From NCBI GenBank assembly GCA_005788935.1, contig SYAK01000575.1:1-10566 (forward strand): a stretch of 10,566 bases of DNA. Reading direction: 5' to 3'. The notes beneath the pieces are model-generated. The model saw only the letters and a program-made list of their open reading frames with translations, searched no databases and had not been told where the DNA came from. The stretch comes from Pseudomonadota bacterium. GTDB taxonomy: Bacteria; Myxococcota; UBA9042; PHBI01. A program made the position numbers and the translations under genes. Positions 1 to 5,098 of the stretch are shown here, in pieces (the first letter of the stretch is position 1; every line of letters begins with the position of its first letter).

Positions 1-28
1 ACCTCTCCCGCCACCGCAAAGGGCCACC

Positions 29-502
29 ATGGAACCCTACGTCATCACCCCCGAGGGTCTTGAGCGCATGAAGGTGCGCCTCAAACAGATCAAGGAGCAC
101 GATCGGCCGCAGAACGTGCGCGACATCGAAGAGGCGCGGGCCCACGGCGACCTGCGCGAAAACGCCGAGTATCACGCCGCGAAGGAGCGTCAGGGCTTCC
201 TCGAGGGTGAGATGCGGGGCCTCGAGGACAAGATCGCCCGCGCCCAGGTCATCGACGCGTCGAAGCTCTCGGGGCAGAAGATCATGTTCGGCGCGACGGT
301 CACGCTGCTGAACCTCGATAGCGACGAGGAAGTCACCTACAAGATCGTCGGCGAGGACGAGGCCGACACGAAGACAGGCTCGATCAGCTACAAGGCCCCC
401 ATCGCGAAGGCCTTGATGAGCAAGACGATCGGGGACGAGGTCGTCTTCCAGGCCCCGGGCGGGAAGTTCACCTACGAGGTCGTCGCCGTCTCCTTCAAGT
501 GA
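29..502 (+). CDS. greA: Transcription elongation factor GreA
   Basis: The product is a 157-aa GreA, the usual family length. GreA enters the RNA polymerase secondary channel and stimulates cleavage of backtracked transcripts, rescuing stalled elongation complexes in the cytoplasm. The N-terminal half (about residues 1-75) is the expected antiparallel coiled coil, with the family signature 'EEARAHGDLRENAEYHAAKE' around residues 34-53. The two acidic tip residues that coordinate catalytic Mg2+ in E. coli GreA (D41 and E44) fall at exactly the same positions here. The C-terminal half (about 80-157) is the FKBP-like domain, ending 'GGKFTYEVVAV'. The ATG follows a modest purine stretch (AAAGGG) close to the window start. 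The stop codon overlaps the GTG start of tsaE, so the two genes are translationally coupled. Any promoter would lie outside the window. Confidence 0.97.
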   Translation: MEPYVITPEGLERMKVRLKQIKEHDRPQNVRDIEEARAHGDLRENAEYHAAKERQGFLEGEMRGLEDKIARAQVIDASKLSGQKIMFGATVTLLNLDSDEEVTYKIVGEDEADTKTGSISYKAPIAKALMSKTIGDEVVFQAPGGKFTYEVVAVSFK

Positions 503-996
503 GCCTCGACCCGACCGAGCTCGCGGCGTTCGCGGCGGTCGCGCAGGCCGCACGCGTCGCCTCACATGCGACCGAGACGGCGCACGAGGCCGACACTGCG
601 GCCCTCGGAAGAGCGCTGGGCGGCGTCATCGCGAGGCGCGCCGTGGTCGCCCTCGACGGCCCGCTCGGAGCGGGCAAGACCGCCTTCGTGCGCGGTCTCG
701 CGGCGGGCCTCGGGGCCGCCCCCGACCAGCCTGTCACGAGCCCGACCTACGCGCTCGTGCACGCCATCCCGCTCGCCTCGGGTGAAGACCTCATCCACGC
801 CGACCTCTACCGCCTCGACGACGACCCGGACGCGCTCGAGGCCCTCGGCTTCCGCGACTGGCTGGTCCACGCCCGCTGTATCGCCCTCGAGTGGGCCGAC
901 AACGTCGCCGAGGCCTCCCAGGCCGCCACGGTGCGGGTCCGAATCGACGACCTCGGCGGCGAGCGACGTCGCGTCACGATCACGCGACGCGCCTGA
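499..996 (+). CDS. tsaE: tRNA threonylcarbamoyladenosine biosynthesis ATPase TsaE
   Basis: The product is a 165-aa TsaE (YjeE family), the P-loop ATPase that works with TsaB and TsaD to install t6A at position 37 of ANN-decoding tRNAs in the cytoplasm. Visible motifs are the Walker A GPLGAGKT (residues 54-61), the family-specific SPTY (81-84), the HADLYRL segment (100-106) with its conserved Asp, and the 'LEW' segment with E131/W132. These occur in family order and spacing. The N-terminus carries about 20 extra residues before the first conserved strand. The start is GTG at 499, whose last two bases and the following A form the greA stop (GTGA overlap). No separate Shine-Dalgarno is obvious, so initiation probably depends on termination at greA. 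tsaB and tsaD are not in the window. Confidence 0.95.
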   Translation: MSLDPTELAAFAAVAQAARVASHATETAHEADTAALGRALGGVIARRAVVALDGPLGAGKTAFVRGLAAGLGAAPDQPVTSPTYALVHAIPLASGEDLIHADLYRLDDDPDALEALGFRDWLVHARCIALEWADNVAEASQAATVRVRIDDLGGERRRVTITRRA

Positions 997-1011
997 GACG
1001 CACGCGGGCGG

Positions 1012-1182
1012 TCAGGGCCCGAAGGTGCCGCGCAGGACGCCGACGAAGATCGGACCGACCAGCACAGCGCACCAGACCCACCACAGGATCCGCATCGCGA
1101 GCGGAAATGGGCCTCTCGGCCTGTCACGCCGCGCGCTGCCCTGCCCTGCCCCCTCTGCCGCTGCGCCGTGAACGTCCGCCAT
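1012..1182 (-). CDS. Putative small single-pass membrane protein
   Basis: A 56-residue frame reads from ATG (1182-1180 on the minus strand) to TGA at 1012. Residues 1-27 are polar and basic. Residues about 30-50 (MRILWWVWCAVLVGPIFVGVL) form one strongly hydrophobic, Trp-rich segment preceded by Arg residues (RRDRPRG), and a short RGTFGP tail follows. Random GC-rich frames in this genome give Arg/Ala/Pro-rich strings, so a clean 21-residue transmembrane stretch with positive flanks is informative. It lies in the only sizeable gap on the left side, convergent with tsaE and divergent from rnc. The Shine-Dalgarno is weak and the same frame stays open upstream to 1332, so the start is uncertain. 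I do not recognise a family, and the function is unknown. Confidence 0.42.
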   Translation of the reverse strand: MADVHGAAAEGAGQGSARRDRPRGPFPLAMRILWWVWCAVLVGPIFVGVLRGTFGP

Positions 1183-1305
1183 GGTCCGAGGCTCGCAGGT
1201 CCGCCCCTTCAGCGCAAGCCCTGCGCCCCCGCCCCACTCGCGCAACCGCCCGCCCTCGTGCTTGCCTCGCGCGCCCGCTTGGGGCATGACCCCGGCGCTT
1301 TCTCC
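1183..1305. promoter_or_regulatory. Probable divergent leader between the small membrane protein and rnc
   Basis: About 120 bp separate the likely start of the minus-strand small gene (1182) from the likely rnc start (1306). Frames crossing it translate to Pro/Arg/Ala-rich strings with no RNase III similarity, so it is best read as non-coding leader. It should hold promoters for one or both genes, but no convincing -35/-10 pair can be seen. A short inverted repeat, GGGG-CATGA-CCCC, lies at about 1281-1293, just upstream of the rnc start. RNase III genes often control their own mRNA through leader stem-loops, but this 4-bp stem is too weak to claim that. Confidence 0.3.
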
Positions 1306-2103
1306 ATGATGACCGCACGCAAGGCCACCCACCGACGCCCGGACTCCGAGCCCGTGCCGTCACCCGCGCACGCCCCCGAGGCCCTCGAAGCCCTCGAGGC
1401 CCGGCTTGGCCACGCCTTTGCCGACCGCGGGCTGCTCATCGCCGCGCTGACGCATCCCTCCCGCACGGGTGTACCCGCACGCCGCGCCGCGCGACCTGGC
1501 GCCTCCGAGGCCGGTCCCGACTACCAGCGCCTCGAGTTCCTTGGGGACGCCCTCGTCGGCGCCGTCCTGTCCGAGCTGCTCTTCGCGCGCTGCCCAGATG
1601 CGCGCGAGGGGACGCTCACGGTCCGTCGCGCCGCGATGGTGCGCGAGGCCCGCCTTGCCGAAGCCGCCCGCGCCCTCGCGCTGCCTCCCCTCATCACCGC
1701 GGGCGTCAGCGAGACCGCGCAGGGCTTCGGTGACCGCGACAGCGTGCTCGCCGACGTCTTCGAGGCGATCGTTGCGGCCCTCTGGCTCGACGCGCCCCCC
1801 ACAGGCCAGGTCGCGGCCCGCGCGCTCCTCGCTCGGCTCTTTGCCGACGACCTGGGGCTACCGCGCGACGCCGAGCTGCTGAAGCCCGCAAAATCGCGCC
1901 TTCAGGAGCTCGTTCAGGCGCGCTGGAAGCTCCAGCCGCGCTACCTCCTCGACCCTGAGTCGACAGCGCCCGAGTCCGTCGTGGTCTCGGTCGTCATCGC
2001 GCCCCACCTGACCGTGCGCGCTGAAGGCCGCTCCCGCCGCGAGGCGGAGCAACGCGCGGCCGAGCTCGCCCTGACGCAACTCGCGGGAGAATCCCAGCCA
2101 TGA
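1306..2103 (+). CDS. rnc: Ribonuclease III
   Basis: RNase III cleaves double-stranded RNA for rRNA maturation and mRNA turnover, acting as a cytoplasmic homodimer. From ATG 1306 the product is 265 aa. The RNase III domain carries 'LTHPS' and the signature RLEFLGDAL with catalytic E77 and D81. The second acidic pair, D150 and E153, lies in DVFEAI, so the full metal-binding set is present. The residue before RLEF is Gln, as in many proteobacterial homologues. The dsRNA-binding domain (about 193-259) runs from KSRLQELVQ to the alpha-helical 'REAEQRAAELAL'. Relative to E. coli there is an N-terminal extension of about 25 residues and a short Arg/Ala/Gly insert before the signature. The frame is open back to GTG 1168, but that part looks non-coding. 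No clear Shine-Dalgarno favours 1306 over ATG 1309. The stop overlaps the next gene (ATGA). Confidence 0.95.
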   Translation: MMTARKATHRRPDSEPVPSPAHAPEALEALEARLGHAFADRGLLIAALTHPSRTGVPARRAARPGASEAGPDYQRLEFLGDALVGAVLSELLFARCPDAREGTLTVRRAAMVREARLAEAARALALPPLITAGVSETAQGFGDRDSVLADVFEAIVAALWLDAPPTGQVAARALLARLFADDLGLPRDAELLKPAKSRLQELVQARWKLQPRYLLDPESTAPESVVVSVVIAPHLTVRAEGRSRREAEQRAAELALTQLAGESQP

Positions 2104-2519
2104 GCCGCGCTCACGACCCCCTCCTCATCGACGCCGGGCACACCGTGCCCCCCGAGTTCGTCGCCGTCTCGTATACCCGCCCGATGGTCAAGGTCGACGA
2201 GGACGGCCTCGAGGTCCTCGACGGGGCCGAAGCGGCCCGCCGAGCGCCCTCCGCTGTCGAGCTCCGGGTCGACGTGAAGCAGTGCGGCGCCTTCTCGACC
2301 GAAGAGCAGGCCCGCATCATCGCCTTCCGCCCGCTGCAGGCCGATCGCCGCGGCGTCGTCCGCGTCGTTTTCGGTGACGGCGCGACCCGGCCTCAAAACC
2401 TCGTCGGCGCCCGCCGATTGATGGCCGACCTCGTCTGCGAAGCGATGCGCACGCCGCTCGCCACCCCCGACGAGGGGCGGGTGAAGCGTGGCCGCGCCGG
2501 CCTCATCAAGCCGCGTTGA
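2100..2519 (+). CDS. ArfB/ICT1-like (class I release-factor fold) protein lacking GGQ
   Basis: This 139-aa protein overlaps rnc by ATGA, with GGGAG at 2085-2089 upstream. The layout resembles the ArfB/YaeJ-ICT1 family, which is about 140 aa in E. coli and hydrolyses peptidyl-tRNA on stalled ribosomes. It has an early 'VPPEFVAVSYTRP' strand and then SAVELRVDV (51-59), comparable to the family's strand 'TAIHLRFDI' just after GGQ. A helical stretch and 'GVVRVVFGDGATRPQN' follow, ending in R97-N100, like the 'RSQ..N' motif. The helix 'GARRLMADLVCEAM' and a basic C-terminus (RVKRGR...KPR) complete it. The GGQ loop expected at about residues 27-50 is replaced by an acidic segment (KVDEDGLEVLDGAE). 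If the fold assignment is right, the protein cannot hydrolyse peptidyl-tRNA by the known mechanism. The assignment is by eye only. The alternative is an unrelated small protein. Confidence 0.5.
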   Translation: MSRAHDPLLIDAGHTVPPEFVAVSYTRPMVKVDEDGLEVLDGAEAARRAPSAVELRVDVKQCGAFSTEEQARIIAFRPLQADRRGVVRVVFGDGATRPQNLVGARRLMADLVCEAMRTPLATPDEGRVKRGRAGLIKPR

Positions 2520-2550
2520 GCCCATCCGTTCACCCCCACGGACACCCCAC

Positions 2551-2554
2551 GGAG
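2551..2554 (+). promoter_or_regulatory. Shine-Dalgarno (GGAG) selecting start 2561
   Basis: GGAG lies 6 nt before ATG 2561. A TTG at 2516 in the same frame would add 15 residues (His/Pro-rich) ahead of the signal peptide. The GGAG and the immediate lipoprotein signal after ATG 2561 make the downstream start much more likely. Confidence 0.7.
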
Positions 2555-2560
2555 CACCCC

Positions 2561-4546
2561 ATGCGCCCCGTCCTCGCCGCCCTCGCCGCCCTCATGCTCG
2601 TGACCGCCTGCAATGACGGCACCACCTCAGGCCCCGCTGTCGACGCCCCCCTGCCCGCGCCCGACGCGAGCGCGTCCGATGACAGCGCGCCGACCACGCC
2701 CGACGCCGACGACACGGAGGACGACGCCCTCCCCGGGACTGGTGATGCCCTCCCCGAGGCCAGCGACGCCACCAGCCTCGACGCGGCCGAGGACGCCACC
2801 GAAGACCCGTGCGCCACGCGTGATTGCGGGGAGCACGGCATTTGTACCGTCGAGGGCGACGTGGCGTCGTGTCTCTGCGAGGCCGGCTGGGTCCTTGACG
2901 GTGCGAGCTGTGTCGCGGCCTGCGAGTTCGACCCATGCACGGAGCCTGGTCGAACCCGCTGCGAGCAGGCCCCGAACGAGCCTGGCGGCTACGCCTGCCT
3001 GTGCGCCGACGGCTTCGTCGAGGACGGTATCCGTTGCGTCCCCGAGCGCTGCGACGGCGAGGTCGCGCGGACCTACCTGACCGTCCACGACCAGACGCCG
3101 CTCCCCGAGGTCACGACCCCGAACCAGAACGGCTACGACCCGCTGCTCCGCGGCGACGCCGTCCGGGTCGCCGTGCGCTTCACCCGGACGCCGGGCGCCA
3201 CGGCGCACCACCTCGTCGTCACCCTCGGCAGCCTCGCCGTGACGGCTGAGACCGTCACCCTCGACGGCGTGCCCGTGACGCCCGTCACGCTCGACGACCG
3301 CCGCCTCGAGGTCGCCCTGCCTGCGGACGCCGCGTCGGGCGCGCTCGTCATCCAGGGGACCATCGGCGTGACAGCCCCCGGCCTCCTCGCGATCGAGTCG
3401 CGCGCGCGCACGAGCGCGGGCTGCGCCATCCCCGGCTCGGCCTCGGGCGCTCGTGTCCAGTTGACCGGCCAGATCAACCCGAAGTTCAATGCGTGCAACA
3501 ACCTCGGCGACCTGCGCGCGCTGCAGATCTCGACCGGCGTGCCCGACAAGAACACCGAGATCTATGCCCAGCGCAACGGCGCCTTCACCGAGATCAGCAG
3601 CAACCACAAGGTGCTGACCCAGATGACGCTCTGCCTGAGCCGCCCGCCCGGCGTGACCGTCTCGCTCGCTGGCAGCGCCGACGCCACCCGCCCGTGGACC
3701 ATCGACAACCACCTGCTCATCGAGGTCTACAGCAGCGACCCGGGGCAGGCGGGCGCCACGCGCACCGAGGCCTGGGTCACGACCAGCGCGGGCGCCGTCG
3801 CGCCATCATCCTTCGCGAACGGGGACCCCATCCGGATGCTGAACCAGGCGAGCCTCCCGGGCGACTACACCGGCTCCATCACCCCGTCCTACTTCACGTT
3901 TCCGGCCGGGACCGTGCAGCTCGATCGCATACTGCCCGAGGGTCAGCCGGTCTGGCTGCGCCTCACAGGGCTCGACACCGGCGTCGCGGGACACCTCAGC
4001 AACCTCTTCCTGACGGCCTCCGAGCCGGGCGCCTGGGTCCCCGAGTGCCGCTCGGTCCGGGACTGCCCCCGCACCGACGCCCACAACGGCAACAACCTCG
4101 TGCTGCGCGCGGGCTGCGTCGACGGGCGCTGCGGCGGCCCCGCCTGCGGGAGCCAGAGCGCATGCCCCCTCGGTCAAATCTGCCTGCTCGGCTACTGCAG
4201 CGACGGCTGCAACGCGTCGGCCCCGTGCCCGACCGGTCAGGTCTGCGCGAGCGGCCAGTGCGTCGACGTCGCCGCGGGCGGCTGCCGGACCTACGAGGAC
4301 TGCGCCACGGGACACGTGTGCTTCTTCGGGCGCTGCGAGCCAGGCTGCTTCCACCCGGTCCGCCAGAACCCGTCCTATGCGTCCAACCACCCGTCCTCCT
4401 TCTGCATCCTGAACCCGGCTGGCTGCCCGCGCTGCGGCACCGCCTCGACCCGCTGCTTCAGCAACTACTGCCGTGATTGCGAGATCGACGGGCATTGCTC
4501 GCCCAACCAGCGCTGCGTCAATGACCGCTGCGTCCCACGCCCGTGA
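2561..4546 (+). CDS. EGF-like, cysteine-rich surface lipoprotein
   Basis: A 661-aa predicted lipoprotein. The signal peptide MRPVLAALAALMLVTAC has lipobox V-T-A-C with lipidated C17, and the following N-D-G suggests outer-membrane or surface targeting. Residues about 18-82 are an Asp/Pro/Ala/Thr-rich acidic linker. Two EGF-like units follow: about 84-117 (with 'CGEHGIC') and 121-159 (with the 'GYACLCADGF' signature). Residues about 160-490 look beta-rich and match nothing I recognise. From about 495 the protein is Cys-rich, with repeated modules of the form C-x5-C-x5-C-x4-C at 529-546 (CGSQSACPLGQICLLGYC), 550-567, 575-592 and 640-657. This plan is common among myxobacterial extracellular proteins and suggests adhesion or surface display, with no visible enzyme motif. 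The gene starts 41 bp after the ArfB-like gene and is followed 4 bp later by a second lipoprotein gene. Confidence 0.88.
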   Translation: MRPVLAALAALMLVTACNDGTTSGPAVDAPLPAPDASASDDSAPTTPDADDTEDDALPGTGDALPEASDATSLDAAEDATEDPCATRDCGEHGICTVEGDVASCLCEAGWVLDGASCVAACEFDPCTEPGRTRCEQAPNEPGGYACLCADGFVEDGIRCVPERCDGEVARTYLTVHDQTPLPEVTTPNQNGYDPLLRGDAVRVAVRFTRTPGATAHHLVVTLGSLAVTAETVTLDGVPVTPVTLDDRRLEVALPADAASGALVIQGTIGVTAPGLLAIESRARTSAGCAIPGSASGARVQLTGQINPKFNACNNLGDLRALQISTGVPDKNTEIYAQRNGAFTEISSNHKVLTQMTLCLSRPPGVTVSLAGSADATRPWTIDNHLLIEVYSSDPGQAGATRTEAWVTTSAGAVAPSSFANGDPIRMLNQASLPGDYTGSITPSYFTFPAGTVQLDRILPEGQPVWLRLTGLDTGVAGHLSNLFLTASEPGAWVPECRSVRDCPRTDAHNGNNLVLRAGCVDGRCGGPACGSQSACPLGQICLLGYCSDGCNASAPCPTGQVCASGQCVDVAAGGCRTYEDCATGHVCFFGRCEPGCFHPVRQNPSYASNHPSSFCILNPAGCPRCGTASTRCFSNYCRDCEIDGHCSPNQRCVNDRCVPRP

Positions 4547-4550
4547 CGCG

Positions 4551-5003
4551 ATGCGTAACGTGATGCGTCATACCAAGCCTCTGAACATCCAGCACCTTGC
4601 GTTCGGCGCGTGCCTGCTCTCGGCCTGCGCCTCCGCGAGCGTCCGCGTCGCGCCATCGGCCGCGCCGCAGTCGCGCCGCCCCCTGTCGATGCAGGATGGG
4701 GTCGACGGCACCGTCGTCGGCTTCCCGGGCCTCTGGCGCGACCAGGACACCGGGGCCGAAGCGACCGTCGAGGCGTCGGGCGGAGGCTTCGCCGTGACGA
4801 GCGTCATCGACGACGACGGCGAGGTCTACGTCGTCATGGCGACGTCCTGGGAGGACCCGCGCCTCCGTTGGGCCATCCACGTGCCGTCGACCGGCTATGA
4901 TGTCGCCTACGACTGCCGCCACGACGTCGCACAGGGCCTCCTGCGATGCGACTGGGCGGGCACGGCGGGCCACGGCGAGGTCACCTTCCACCGGAGCGAC
5001 TGA
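4551..5003 (+). CDS. Small predicted lipoprotein of unknown function
   Basis: From ATG 4551 the product is 150 aa, and from ATG 4563 it is 146 aa. Neither start has a clear Shine-Dalgarno. The frame opens 4 bp after the preceding lipoprotein stop, so coupled translation is likely. The N-terminus is a hydrophobic signal (HLAFGACLLSAC) with lipobox L-S-A-C, lipidated Cys at residue 26 from 4551, followed by A-S-A-S. After a short Arg/Pro/Ser linker the remainder (about 50-150) looks like a compact beta-sheet domain: 'VVGFPGLWRDQDTG', 'VTSVIDDDGEVYVVMATSW', 'LRWAIHVPSTGYDVAYDC', then an 'LLRCDWAGTAGHGEVTF' terminal strand. Two Cys (in YDCR and LRCDW) could form a disulfide. The lipocalin-like rhythm is suggestive only, and no family is recognised. 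Its last ten codons form copy 1 of a 38-bp tandem repeat. Confidence 0.75.
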   Translation: MRNVMRHTKPLNIQHLAFGACLLSACASASVRVAPSAAPQSRRPLSMQDGVDGTVVGFPGLWRDQDTGAEATVEASGGGFAVTSVIDDDGEVYVVMATSWEDPRLRWAIHVPSTGYDVAYDCRHDVAQGLLRCDWAGTAGHGEVTFHRSD

Positions 5004-5087
5004 GCGCCTGCGGCGAGCTCGCCTTCGACCGGATCGCGCGTTCGACCGTGGCGAGTTTACCTTCGACCGGATCGACCGAACTCCCCC
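4974..5087 (+). repeat. Three-copy 38-bp degenerate tandem repeat spanning a stop codon
   Basis: Copies lie at 4974-5011, 5012-5049 and 5050-5087, with an exact 38-bp period. Each begins GGCGAG and carries CCTTC-[CG]-ACCGGA-[GT]-CG at the same offset. Copies 2 and 3 share the 15-mer CCTTCGACCGGATCG, and copy 1 differs from it at two positions. Copy 1 encodes the lipoprotein C-terminus GEVTFHRSD-stop. Copies 2 and 3, each read in its own frame, give GELAFDRI and GEFTFDRI, so the 3' end of the gene seems to have been duplicated beyond its stop. A 38-bp period is not a multiple of three, so the copies are out of frame with each other. The repeat fills most of the 95-bp gap before the convergent protease gene. 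No poly-T terminator is visible there. Confidence 0.8.
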
Positions 5088-5098
5088 AGCGAGGCCTC

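Noticed and set aside
1281..1293. GGGG-CATGA-CCCC as an RNase III autoregulatory hairpin
   Set aside because: A 4-bp stem is too short to be an RNase III target, and such repeats are expected by chance at this GC content.
1168..1305. N-terminal extension of rnc to GTG 1168
   Set aside because: The extra 46 residues are Pro/Arg/Ala-rich, match nothing in RNase III, and overlap the likely start of the small minus-strand gene.
2627..3712. A 361-codon minus-strand frame opposite the EGF-like lipoprotein
   Set aside because: Composition is Gly/Arg/Val/Asp-rich without domain signals, while the plus strand encodes a signal peptide, EGF-like units and ordered Cys modules.
5004..5098. Bidirectional intrinsic terminator between the convergent genes
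   Set aside because: No stem-loop followed by a T-run is visible on either strand. The gap is mostly the 38-bp repeat.
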